Assembly: GCF_014174155.1 (NCBI RefSeq)
Contig: NZ_JABEQM010000019.1
Span: 1 to 54,880, forward strand
DNA length: 54,880 nucleotides
Origin: Gluconacetobacter tumulisoli
Lineage (GTDB): Bacteria > Pseudomonadota > Alphaproteobacteria > Acetobacterales > Acetobacteraceae
Reading direction: 5' to 3'
The translations under genes were made by a program, and so were the position numbers. Positions within the stretch are counted from its first letter, which is position 1; each line of letters opens with the position of its first letter. The notes under the pieces were generated by a model. The model worked only from the letters and a program-made list of their open reading frames with translations. It made no database searches and was not told the origin of the DNA. Below, piece after piece: positions 26,253-34,454 of this stretch.

Positions 26253-26789
26253 GTGCGAGTGCGACTGTCTTCTGCAATCCTGGTCACGGCAGGCACCATG
26301 CTGGCCGGGTGTGTGAACAAGCCGGCACCTCAGGCGGGCGGCCCGGCCAATCCGTTCGGCTACATCAAACGCTCGGCCGTGTGCCAGGTCGGGCCGGTCC
26401 ATTCGGTATCGCCGGGGCAGATGGCGGCGACGATGACCGTCCGCAGCGACGACGGCAATTGCGGAATCGTGGTCCAGCAGACCGGCGGCCAGGCCTACGC
26501 CTCGTTCGGGGTGTCGCCCGCGCCGGAGCATGGCAAGGCGTTCATCTATAATTTCGCCAATCACACCTATGTGACCTACACGCCCAATACGGCCTACGCC
26601 GGGCAGGACCGGTTCACGGTGACGCTGATCCGTGGAGGGGGCCAGCCGCGCGAATATCTGGCGGTCACCGCAACCGTGGATGCCACCGGCGTCGTGGTGC
26701 CCGTGCCAGCCGTCAGCGCCCCCGCGGTCCCCGCCAAGCCTGCCGCCACGCCCGTGCGTCGCCGCGCCGCCACGACCAGGCATCACTGA
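26253..26789 (+). CDS. Putative lipoprotein (178 aa)
   Basis: A 178-residue protein with a lipoprotein signal: a basic start (MRVRL), a hydrophobic stretch and the lipobox L-A-G-C with Cys20 as the modified residue. The mature part has a region TYVTYTPNTAYAGQDRFTVTL that resembles bacterial Ig-like or cadherin-like repeats, then a Pro/Ala/Val-rich tail and a basic C-terminus (RRRAATTRHH). It probably sits in the outer membrane or periplasm. The start is GTG 26253: CGGAG lies 7 bases upstream. Function unknown. Confidence 0.75.
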   Translation: MRVRLSSAILVTAGTMLAGCVNKPAPQAGGPANPFGYIKRSAVCQVGPVHSVSPGQMAATMTVRSDDGNCGIVVQQTGGQAYASFGVSPAPEHGKAFIYNFANHTYVTYTPNTAYAGQDRFTVTLIRGGGQPREYLAVTATVDATGVVVPVPAVSAPAVPAKPAATPVRRRAATTRHH

Positions 26790-26814
26790 CGCGACAGGTC
26801 ATGACACCGGCGGA

Positions 26815-26834
26815 TCGGGGCCGCGGCGCCCCGA
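26815..26834. terminator. GC-rich hairpin between lipoprotein gene and Rrf2 gene
   Basis: TCGGGGC-CGCGGC-GCCCCGA is a perfect 7-bp stem with a 6-base loop in the convergent spacer. It may terminate both transcripts. No T-run. Confidence 0.4.
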
Positions 26835-26852
26835 CCCGTCCGGACCGGGCCC

Positions 26853-27302
26853 TTAGATCGAAAAGGTGATCGGTTCCGCCAGCGGACGGCGCATGCCGCT
26901 CGATTCGGCGCGCCGGACCAGGTCGTCCAGGCTCAGTTTCCGGCATTGGACGGACACCGAATCGTCCAGTTTCTGCCAACAGGGTTCAACCACACGGGCG
27001 AACAGCGCGCCTTCCGGTCCGTCGTCGGACGACGAATCGTCGGCCGTCGCGATTTCGACGATATCGGCCAGGGTGATGTCGCGCCGGGGGCGGCCCAGGC
27101 GATAGCCGCCACGCGGCCCGCGCACGCTTTCCAGCAGATTGGACCGCGACAGGGTCTGGAGCAGGGGTTCGATGCCCCGCCGGGCCAGGCCCGCGCGCTC
27201 GGCGATGTCGGCGGCGCTGACAGTGCCGCTGCGCCCGGCATGGAACGCGACGTCCAGCATGATGAGCACCGCGATCATCGCCCTGTCACGCCGAAGAAGC
27301 AT
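26853..27302 (-). CDS. Rrf2-family transcriptional regulator
   Basis: A protein of about 149 residues with the Rrf2 winged-helix pattern: LIMLDVAFHAG, SAADIAERAGLARRGIEPLLQTL, the wing SVRGPRGGYRLGRP and DITLADIVEIA. Only two cysteines remain in the region that holds the cluster in IscR (EPCWQKL... SVQCRKL), so a 2Fe-2S cluster of the IscR type (three Cys) is unlikely. It is divergent from cysK, an arrangement like CymR/cysteine-metabolism regulators, so it may sense cysteine supply. The start ATG 27302 has AGGGG upstream and gives a standard N-terminus; an in-frame ATG at 27338 is possible. Confidence 0.82.
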   Translation of the reverse strand: MLLRRDRAMIAVLIMLDVAFHAGRSGTVSAADIAERAGLARRGIEPLLQTLSRSNLLESVRGPRGGYRLGRPRRDITLADIVEIATADDSSSDDGPEGALFARVVEPCWQKLDDSVSVQCRKLSLDDLVRRAESSGMRRPLAEPITFSI

Positions 27303-27396
27303 GCCCCTGATCCCCTGTTCCGTTGTCGCCTGTTGCACGATCGGCTGAGCCTAACAGCATCGGCGGCGATGATCCACGCTTCTGTTTGGTGTGATG

Positions 27397-27429
27397 GTAG
27401 ATTATGTCGGGGATTACGATTAAATCTAC
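27397..27429. promoter_or_regulatory. Dyad upstream of cysK
   Basis: GTAGATT (27397-27403) and AATCTAC (27423-27429) form a perfect 7-bp dyad with a 19-base spacer, in AT-rich sequence 28-60 bases before the cysK start. It is a candidate site for the divergent Rrf2 protein. Confidence 0.35.
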
Positions 27430-27456
27430 GACAAGGACTGGAGGAGAGACGCGAAC

Positions 27457-28446
27457 ATGGACAAGACGGTGGCGGCGGACGGCCGGATGGGCCTGGCACC
27501 CCCCCGGGGGCGCGTGTACGAATCGATCGTGGAGACGGTCGGTGGGACGCCGCTGGTGGCGCTGCCCCACCTGACCCGCGAGGATGAGATCGCCAGCCGG
27601 ATCCTGATGAAGCTGGAATTCTTCAATCCGCTGGCGTCGGTGAAGGACCGCATCGGGGCGGCGATGGTGCTGGCCGCCGAGCGGCGGGGCGAGATCACCC
27701 CCGGCAAGACGGTCCTGGTCGAACCGACATCGGGCAATACCGGCATTTCGCTGGCCTTCGTCGCGGTGGCGCGCGGCTATCGCCTGATCGTGACGATGCC
27801 CGAGGGCGCGTCGATGGAGCGGCGCAAGATGCTGCGCCTGCTGGATGCGCAGCTGGAACTGACGCCGGCGCGGCTGGGCATGGCGGGCGCCATCGCCCGG
27901 GCCGAGGACATCCTGAAGAAGACGCCGAATTCCTGGATGCCGCGGCAGTTCGACAATCCCGACAACCCCGCGATCCACGGGGCGACGACGGCCGAGGAAA
28001 TCTGGACGGACACCGATGGCGCGGTGGACATCGTGGTGGCCGGCGTGGGCACCGGCGGCACCGCCAGCGGCATCGCCCACGCGCTGAAGCCCCGCAAGCA
28101 GGGGCTGGAGGTCTACGGCGTGGAGCCGGTCGAAAGCGCGATCCTGAACGGGGACGAGGCCGGGCCCCACGGCATCCAGGGCATTGGCCCGGGCTTCTGC
28201 CCGCAGACGCTGGATCTGGCCGCGCTGGACGGCGTGCTGACGGTGTCCGAGCGCGAGGCGATCGCCGCCGCCCGCCGCTGCGCCCGGCTGGATGGCGTGC
28301 CGATCGGCATTTCGTCGGGGGCGGCGCTGCATGCCGGCCTGAAGCTGGCCGAGCGTCCGGAGAACCAGGGCAAGACGATCGTCGTCATCGCGCCGTCCTT
28401 TGCCGAACGGTATCTGTCCACCTCCCTCTTCACCGGCCTCGCCTGA
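27457..28446 (+). CDS. cysK: Cysteine synthase (O-acetylserine sulfhydrylase)
   Basis: A 329-residue PLP enzyme that makes cysteine from O-acetylserine and sulfide. The PLP Lys63 is in NPLASVKDRIG, the substrate loop TSGNTGIS is at 91-98, the phosphate-binding Gly-rich loop is GVGTGGTASG, and the C-terminal PLP-ring contact is ISSGAALHA. Length and motifs fit CysK/CysM. GGAGGAG precedes the ATG at 27457. A 132-bp palindromic repeat starts at its stop codon and could act as its terminator, since a 19-bp stem is followed by six T. Confidence 0.93.
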   Translation: MDKTVAADGRMGLAPPRGRVYESIVETVGGTPLVALPHLTREDEIASRILMKLEFFNPLASVKDRIGAAMVLAAERRGEITPGKTVLVEPTSGNTGISLAFVAVARGYRLIVTMPEGASMERRKMLRLLDAQLELTPARLGMAGAIARAEDILKKTPNSWMPRQFDNPDNPAIHGATTAEEIWTDTDGAVDIVVAGVGTGGTASGIAHALKPRKQGLEVYGVEPVESAILNGDEAGPHGIQGIGPGFCPQTLDLAALDGVLTVSEREAIAAARRCARLDGVPIGISSGAALHAGLKLAERPENQGKTIVVIAPSFAERYLSTSLFTGLA

Positions 28447-28577
28447 AAATCGGTCTGTAAACGCAATTTGCCGGCGATCCGGCGCGCTTTCCCTGTGCTT
28501 CGATGCTCGGGAAAGTACGCCTGGCGCGCCGCGTTGCGGCGCTCTCGCTCGGCAAACCGCGTTTACAGACCGATTTT
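28446..28577 (+). repeat. Long palindromic dispersed repeat, copy A
   Basis: Perfect 19-bp inverted arms (28446-28464 and 28559-28577) extended by a nearly matching CGGCAAA/TTTGCCG block, around an inner palindrome GGCGCGC...GCGCGCC. It begins at the last base of cysK and is followed by a T6 run. The core GGCGATCC ... GCTTCGATGC ... CTCGCTC recurs inverted at 48298-48428 with the same internal spacing. Confidence 0.75.
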
Positions 28578-28596
28578 TTGAGGAATGCCGGATTTT

Positions 28597-28648
28597 TCGG
28601 GCTTTGTCCGAACCCACCAGGGCCTGAGGCCCTGGACCCCGGTCATGG
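28597..28648 (+). repeat. Dispersed palindromic repeat, copy 3
   Basis: Forward copy of the 53-bp element, including the perfect CCAGGGCC-TGA-GGCCCTGG stem. It lies between the long palindrome and the 3' end of the OmpA-family gene (convergent with cysK). Confidence 0.78.
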
Positions 28649-28706
28649 TGGTCTCTAGCGGGCTTCAAGGGGGGCGGAAACGCGCGTGGCGCGTTTCCCC
28701 GGGGTC

Positions 28707-29846
28707 TCAGTGCAGGATGATTTCCACGCGGCGGTTCTGGGGTTCGCGGGTATTGGGACCGGTCGGGACCAGGGGGTGGGTTTCGCCGAAGCCGTGGATG
28801 TCGATCGCCGTACCGGGCACGCCGTCGCGGATCAGTTCGGCCTGGACCGCCTGGGCACGCCGCAGCGACAGCGCCATATTGTAGCGCGCGCCGCGCGGGC
28901 CGGGATGGGCGGCCGAATTGTCGGTATAGCCGTCGACTTCGATCCGCGTCGTCCCGGTGTGGGTCGAGGCCTGGGCCGCCGTGGCCACGATGGCGCGCGC
29001 GTGGTCGGTCAGTTCCGCCTTGTCCCAGTCGAAGAACACCAGATAGGTACGGCTCTGCGCCGGGGCCGGGGCCGCCGGTTCGGGTGCCGGCGGTGGGGGC
29101 GGGGGCGCGGGGTTGAATTCGTAGCGCAGGCCCAGCATCAGCGAATGATTGAAATCGGTCCGCGTGTCGCGGTTGCCGGTCGCGACCCCCTCTTCCTTGA
29201 TGCTGTCATAGCCGCCGATGGTGCCGACGGACCGCGCGCCGTGCGATTGCGGGCCCAACATCGTCCAGAACCGGTATTCCGCCGTCGCCGACAGGCCCAC
29301 CACCCACGGCATCGGGAATGCCAGGCCGAAGATGCCCTGATAGGCGAAATTGCCGAAGGTGCCGCCGATCTGCTGGTTGAAGCCCGGCGCGGTCACGCTG
29401 GCGTTCATTCCCTGCCAGGCATAGCCGACGCCGGCGCCGAAATACGGGAACAGCCAGCTTTTGCCGATATCCATGTCGAACAGGGCGTTGGCCATGACGC
29501 CATAGGTCTGCTGGCGTCCGCCGACGTGGCCCTGCACGGCGGAGGAACCGAAATTCTTCAGCCCGTTATTGCGGTAATCGCCCTCGACCTCGACCCGGAA
29601 GCCGTTGCCCAGGCCCCAGCCGACGCTGCCGATGCCGGTGACGCCCGTATGGTAGCTGTCGCGTCCGTCAGGGAAGTTCGGTGACGACCGGACGCGCTGA
29701 TCCTGGTTGAAGCTGGCCCCGCCTTCGCCGGCGACATACAGGCCCTGCACCGGCTGGGCCAACGCCGGGGCGACGGAAAGGACGGGACCAAGGACGACCG
29801 TCGCCGCCAGAATTGACCCCGCGAGCAGTCCGTGCCGCAATTTCAT
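28707..29846 (-). CDS. OmpA-family outer-membrane protein
   Basis: A 379-residue protein. A signal peptide ends at about residue 30 (APALA-QPV). An N-terminal beta-barrel follows (about residues 31-245; alternating aromatic strands such as GFRVEVEGDYR and FPYFGAGVGYAWQG, ending LMLGLRYEFNP). A Pro-rich linker leads to a C-terminal OmpA-like peptidoglycan-binding domain (about 265-379) with FFDWDKAELTDHARAIV, VDGYTDNSA and ALSLRRAQAVQAELI. It anchors the outer membrane to the wall. GGGGAGAGAAGAG precedes the ATG. No gene follows on its strand for 260 bases, where two repeats lie. Confidence 0.92.
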   Translation of the reverse strand: MKLRHGLLAGSILAATVVLGPVLSVAPALAQPVQGLYVAGEGGASFNQDQRVRSSPNFPDGRDSYHTGVTGIGSVGWGLGNGFRVEVEGDYRNNGLKNFGSSAVQGHVGGRQQTYGVMANALFDMDIGKSWLFPYFGAGVGYAWQGMNASVTAPGFNQQIGGTFGNFAYQGIFGLAFPMPWVVGLSATAEYRFWTMLGPQSHGARSVGTIGGYDSIKEEGVATGNRDTRTDFNHSLMLGLRYEFNPAPPPPPPAPEPAAPAPAQSRTYLVFFDWDKAELTDHARAIVATAAQASTHTGTTRIEVDGYTDNSAAHPGPRGARYNMALSLRRAQAVQAELIRDGVPGTAIDIHGFGETHPLVPTGPNTREPQNRRVEIILH

Positions 29847-30073
29847 AATCTCTTCTCTCCCCTCGCCGGACGTGTCGGTATGGTGTCCGGTCGACTGAAC
29901 GCGACATGGTCCGGTGGGCTGCCAGTCACTGCCTTCTTTTGCCGAAAGATAGGCTTATGGCAATCCATAGGTGTCATGCGGCCTGTTGAATAGGGCACGA
30001 CCGCGATGGCGACCGCGCAGTGTGTGCCATGGGACACACCGGGTGACAGGCGCCCGACTCGGGATGCGTCCCG

Positions 30074-30412
30074 TCAGATCAGCAGGGCCTCGAAGGGAGG
30101 AAGCAGGTCGGGCGCATCGAATTCCAGGACCCACAGGTCGGGGTCGCGTCCCACCTGGCGGGCGACATAGGCATCAGCCGTCTCCTGGTCGACCGGGTCG
30201 GCCCCCGTGCCCCTGATCCAGGCCGGACGGCCGTCGGGCGCGCGGGTCTGGCCCAGCACCGACAGGCGGCCCGCGCGGCCCAGAAGGACGACCAGCACCC
30301 CGCCCGCATCGGCGTCGCCGCGCCGCAGGACCATTGCGGGATGGCCGGTCTGGTTGGCATGACGGATCACGGCGGCGGCCCACAGGCCGGTGCGCAGGCG
30401 GGCTTCGGTCAT
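30074..30412 (-). CDS. DUF1491 family protein
   Basis: A 112-residue alphaproteobacterial protein. It matches the DUF1491 pattern: ARLRTGLWAAAVIRHANQ at the start, MVLRRGDADAGGVLVVL in the middle, and QVGRDPDLWVLEFDAP near the end. The function is unknown; members are typically encoded near peptidase or cell-wall genes. It is the last gene of the minus-strand gltX-to-DUF1491 cluster, 21 bases after the S41 protease gene. Confidence 0.82.
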   Translation of the reverse strand: MTEARLRTGLWAAAVIRHANQTGHPAMVLRRGDADAGGVLVVLLGRAGRLSVLGQTRAPDGRPAWIRGTGADPVDQETADAYVARQVGRDPDLWVLEFDAPDLLPPFEALLI

Positions 30413-30433
30413 GGCGTCCTGCTCGGCCGCATT

Positions 30434-32155
30434 CTACTCGGCCTGGGGGGCATAGGCGATGTCTTCGGGGATGGCGGTCAGGGCCGCGCGGTATTCCGCC
30501 GGATTGTCGATCAGCGACCGGGCGGTGTCGAGGTCGGAATCGGTGCCGATCGCCGCGGGGCAGGCCTTGCGGATGTCCAGGATGCGCGACACCGGTAGCG
30601 GATAGCGCGCCGCCCGCGCGGCCTGGACCGCGTCGCGCATGTCCACGGTGCCGGCGGCGAGGTCCTGCAACTGCCGTTCCAGGTCGTTCTCGCCCCGGCT
30701 GGTGCAGATCTGCGGCATCACGCCCAGCCCCTGCAGGGGCCAGCCCTGCGGGGCCAGGACGCGGCTCCAGGTCACGAATAATTCGCCGCCGTCGGGCATC
30801 TGGCCGATGGTCTGCACCAGGCCCTTGCCCAGCGTGGCGCTGCCGACGACCACGGCGCGGCGATGGTCGGCCAGGGCGGCGGCCAGGATTTCGGCAGCAC
30901 TGGCGGTCCGGCCGTCCACCAGGATCACGATCGGCACGCCGCCGGTCATGTCGCCCCCCTGCACGGCCCAGATATGATTGGCCTGCTGGTCGCGACCATG
31001 GGTGATCGCGGCGACCCCCCGGTCCAGCATCAGGGCACTGGTCGTCACCGCCTGCTGCAGGACCCCGCCCCGGTTGCCGCGCAGGTCCAGCACCAGCCCG
31101 CGCAGATGCGGGTCGTCGGACGCCTGGTCCAGATACTGGCTCATTTCCTGTGCGGTGTCGGCCGAGAACGCGGTGACGCGGAGGACGACCGTATGGTCGC
31201 TGGCATAGGCGAAGACCGTCTCGGGCGGGACGGACGCGCGGCGCAGGACGACCGTGCGCCGCGTCCGTTCGTCTCCCACCACCAGCGTGACCTTGCTGCC
31301 CACGTCGCCCAGCAGCCACTGGCTGACGGTCGCCGGCGTCTGGTCGCGGGTCGAACGTCCGTTGACGGCATAGAGCCGCTGGCCGCTGGACAGGCCTTCG
31401 GGCCAGGCCGGCCCGTTCGCATTGACCCCGGTGATGAGGATCGAGCGCGCGTCATGGCCCAGCGTCAGGCCCGTTCCCGCCGTCCCGCCGGTGCGGGTGT
31501 CGCGGTCGGTGGTCGCCGGCATCGGGGCCACGTAGCGCGAATACGGATCCATATGGTTGAACAATTCGTCGAAGAAGCTTTGCAGCATGCCGTCCCGTCC
31601 GGCCTCGCGCACCGGGGCGGACCGTGCCCACGCGGCCTCCATCAGGCGGACGGCCAGCGCAGTCCAGCCGTTGAGGTCGGCATCCGGCGGCGCGGGCTGC
31701 GTCAGCAGCGTGTCCTGCCCCAGCGACAGCCGAACGCGTCCGCCCGTCCCGTCGACGGCCAGGGACGGGTCGATCGCGCCCAGCCCGTTCAGGCCCCACA
31801 GGCAGAATTCACGCGCGCTGTGGCTTTCCAGCGTGCGGGGCGTCAGGAAGGCCAGCGCCGCGCCGATGACCGACGACACCATCGTGGAATCAAGGACCGG
31901 CTGCGCATCCACGGCCGGCTGCGCGCCGGGAGCGGCCGGCGCATCGTTGCTGGCCGCAGGACCCGGGGGAGGGACGGCCGGCGGGACGGCGGCCCTGTCG
32001 GCGGCCCGGGTGGCGACGGGCGTCGCCAGTTGGATCACGATCAGGATCAGGGCAATGGACAGCGCCGGCCGCGTGAAGGACGCGCCGCGCCGCGCCGTCC
32101 CGCGCGTGCGGGACAGGGCCAGGCCCGCCGGAACGGGGGATGTCCGGAGGCGCAT
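30434..32155 (-). CDS. S41-family C-terminal processing peptidase
   Basis: A 573-residue periplasmic serine protease. A basic N-terminal region and one hydrophobic segment (about residues 32-50) act as signal or anchor. An Ala/Pro-rich stretch, then a PDZ domain (about 225-300; GLSSGQRLYAVNG) and the S41 protease domain follow. The catalytic pair is Ser419 in GRTASAAEI and Lys444 in LGKGLVQ, exactly 25 residues apart as in E. coli Prc. LDLRGNRGGVL is also typical. The domain is more divergent than CtpA, so I give no gene symbol. Its ATG overlaps the rnr stop by one base (TGATG). Confidence 0.87.
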   Translation of the reverse strand: MRLRTSPVPAGLALSRTRGTARRGASFTRPALSIALILIVIQLATPVATRAADRAAVPPAVPPPGPAASNDAPAAPGAQPAVDAQPVLDSTMVSSVIGAALAFLTPRTLESHSAREFCLWGLNGLGAIDPSLAVDGTGGRVRLSLGQDTLLTQPAPPDADLNGWTALAVRLMEAAWARSAPVREAGRDGMLQSFFDELFNHMDPYSRYVAPMPATTDRDTRTGGTAGTGLTLGHDARSILITGVNANGPAWPEGLSSGQRLYAVNGRSTRDQTPATVSQWLLGDVGSKVTLVVGDERTRRTVVLRRASVPPETVFAYASDHTVVLRVTAFSADTAQEMSQYLDQASDDPHLRGLVLDLRGNRGGVLQQAVTTSALMLDRGVAAITHGRDQQANHIWAVQGGDMTGGVPIVILVDGRTASAAEILAAALADHRRAVVVGSATLGKGLVQTIGQMPDGGELFVTWSRVLAPQGWPLQGLGVMPQICTSRGENDLERQLQDLAAGTVDMRDAVQAARAARYPLPVSRILDIRKACPAAIGTDSDLDTARSLIDNPAEYRAALTAIPEDIAYAPQAE

Positions 32156-34452
32156 CAGCGCGGGCGTGCGCCACGCGGGCGCCGCGACCCGCGTGCTGTG
32201 GAATCGCGCATCGACGGGTCCCGCGGCCCGACCAGCGCGAACAGCAGGCCGCCGGTCACCGGCGTCGCCTCGACCAGGCGCACCGTCACCTTCTGGGCCA
32301 GCTGGAACCGCATGCCGCCATCCGGGCCACGCGGGCGGCCCCGCAGGGTCTGGGTCGCTTCGTCGTGCACCCAGACGTCGTCGGGCAGGGCGGACAGCGG
32401 CACCAGGCCGGTGGCGCCGGTCTGGGTCAACGTCACGAAAATGCCGAACCGGGTCAGGCCGGATATATGGCCGTCACATTCGCATCCGATCTGCTCGCCC
32501 AGCCAGGCGGCGACATAGCGTTCCGTCGTCTCGCGTTCCGCCACGGCGGCGCGTCGCTCGGTCGTGCTGACCTGCGTGCCGATCTCCTCCAGCCCGGCGG
32601 CATCGGCGGCGGGCATGCCGTCGGGCGGGGTGGCGCCCATACCGATCAGCGCACGATGCACCATCAGGTCGGCGTAGCGGCGGATCGGGCTGGTAAAATG
32701 GGCGTAGGCCGGCAGGGCCAGGCCGAAATGGCCGATGTTGTCCGGGCTGTATTCCGCCTGGCTCTGCGCCCGCAGGATCGTTTCGTTGACCAGGCCGGCG
32801 GCGTCGGTGCCCGATGCGCGGTCCAGCACCGCCCCCAGGTCGCGCGCCCGCAACGACCCCACCGGGGGCAGGTCATGCCCCAGTGTGGACAGGCTGTCCC
32901 GCATCGCCTCGGCCCGTTCGGGGGAGGGCGGGGCATGGATCCGGTACAGGCACGGCCGGCGGCGGCGGTCCAGTTCCTCGGCGGCGGCAACGTTGGCCAG
33001 CACCATGAATTCCTCGATCAGGCGATGGCTGTCGTAACGGGGCCGAGGGTCGATGGAGGCGATCCGTCCCAGCGGGTCGAATCGCACCAGACGCTCCGGC
33101 AGGTCGAGGTCCAGCGTGCCACGTCGCGCCCGTGCCGTCGACAGGGCGCGCCATGCCGCGAACAGCGTTGTGATCAGCCCGTCGGGCAGGCCGGTCTCCG
33201 GCTGGTTCTCGCCGGTCGTCCCTTCGCTGGCGTCCTGGGCCTGTTCATAGGTCAGGCGGGCGGCGCTGCGCATGATGCCACGCCCGAAGCGGTGGCGTGT
33301 CTTGGTGCCGGCAGCGTCGATGTGGATTTCGGCGAACAGGCAGCCGCGATCCTCGCCCGGGCGCAGGGAACACCAGCCGTTCGAGAGCGCCTCGGGCAGC
33401 ATCGGGACCACCCGGTCGGGAAAATAGACCGAATTGCCGCGTCGCCGGGCCTCGCGGTCCAGGGCCGATCCGGGGCGGACATAATGCGCGACGTCGGCGA
33501 TGGCGACGATCAGGCGGAACCCGTCGCCATCCGGCTCGGCATAGACCGCGTCGTCGAAATCGCGCGCGTCGGCGCCGTCGATGGTGATCAGCGGCACGTC
33601 GCGCAAATCTTCGCGACCGGCGGCGGACACGCCGCGCGCGCGCTCGGCCTCGGCCAGCGCCTCGGCGGGAAAGACATCGGGGATGCCATGGGTGTGGATG
33701 GCCAGCAGGCTGATCGAGCGCGGGTCACCCATCCGGCCCAGCCGTTCGACGATCCGGGCCGATTTCAGACCCGGCCCGGACTGCGGCAGCGGTTCGGCAA
33801 CCACGATTTCGTCCGGTCCGGCGTCCAGCGTCTCGCCCGCCGGGACGATCCATTCCGCCCTGGACCGCCGGTCGGCCGGGATCACACGCCCGGCTTCGGC
33901 GCGCAGGCGCGGGGGGGCGTCGTCAGTCACCCGGGCGGGACGGAACAGGCCGACGATACGTCCCGGCGCGTCGGTCAGGCGGCGCAGTGTCCGGCCCTCG
34001 TACCGGCCGGGACCGAGGCGCTTCAGGCGCGCGACCACGCGCTCGCCCGGAGCCAGTGCCGGGCGGCCCTTCTGCTCGGGGTGCATGAAGACCACCGGGG
34101 CGGGGCCGTCGCCATCCCAGGCGACGGCGCGCGCCACCGGGTCGCCATCCGGATCGGTGCCGGTGACCTGCACGACCGTGGCCTCGGGCAGCGCGGCCGA
34201 CGCCCGGAAGCGCTTCGCCCCCGCGGGAACCAGCGTGCCGTCCAGCGCCAGGTCGCGCAGCATCGCGCGCAGAGCCGTCCTGTGCTCCGGCCCCAGGCCG
34301 AAGGCGCGGCTGATTTCGCGCTTGCCCACGCGGCCGGTCGCATCGGCGATGAAGCGCCGCAGGACCTCGCGGTCCGGCAGGCCGCCCGCCTGGGGCGGGG
34401 ACTCGGTCGGAAGGCGGTCGGGCGGCGGGTCGGTCAGGTCCCGTCCCCCCAT
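32155..34452 (-). CDS. rnr: Ribonuclease R
   Basis: A 765-residue RNase R: an N-terminal winged-helix region (about 25-85), cold-shock domains, the RNB catalytic domain (about 265-590) and a C-terminal S1 domain (about 640-730; GHISGLTRFGIFVTL). The metal-binding motif GADARDFDDAVY with its four Asp is intact, and RRGNSVYFPDRVVPMLP follows. RNase R degrades structured RNA and, with tmRNA, non-stop mRNA. It ends in a basic tail (RGSRRPRGARPR). It lies between topA (2-base gap) and the S41 protease. Confidence 0.94.
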   Translation of the reverse strand: MGGRDLTDPPPDRLPTESPPQAGGLPDREVLRRFIADATGRVGKREISRAFGLGPEHRTALRAMLRDLALDGTLVPAGAKRFRASAALPEATVVQVTGTDPDGDPVARAVAWDGDGPAPVVFMHPEQKGRPALAPGERVVARLKRLGPGRYEGRTLRRLTDAPGRIVGLFRPARVTDDAPPRLRAEAGRVIPADRRSRAEWIVPAGETLDAGPDEIVVAEPLPQSGPGLKSARIVERLGRMGDPRSISLLAIHTHGIPDVFPAEALAEAERARGVSAAGREDLRDVPLITIDGADARDFDDAVYAEPDGDGFRLIVAIADVAHYVRPGSALDREARRRGNSVYFPDRVVPMLPEALSNGWCSLRPGEDRGCLFAEIHIDAAGTKTRHRFGRGIMRSAARLTYEQAQDASEGTTGENQPETGLPDGLITTLFAAWRALSTARARRGTLDLDLPERLVRFDPLGRIASIDPRPRYDSHRLIEEFMVLANVAAAEELDRRRRPCLYRIHAPPSPERAEAMRDSLSTLGHDLPPVGSLRARDLGAVLDRASGTDAAGLVNETILRAQSQAEYSPDNIGHFGLALPAYAHFTSPIRRYADLMVHRALIGMGATPPDGMPAADAAGLEEIGTQVSTTERRAAVAERETTERYVAAWLGEQIGCECDGHISGLTRFGIFVTLTQTGATGLVPLSALPDDVWVHDEATQTLRGRPRGPDGGMRFQLAQKVTVRLVEATPVTGGLLFALVGPRDPSMRDSTARGSRRPRGARPR

Positions 34453-34454
34453 GT

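Noticed and set aside
25934-26320. 128-codon minus-strand frame in the 25.9-26.2 kb spacer
   Set aside because: No ribosome site, no recognisable motif, and it overlaps the start of the lipoprotein gene.
28400-28884. Short frames across the palindrome and repeat copy 3
   Set aside because: They are made of repeat sequence (ending in the EPTRA pattern) and have no start signal.
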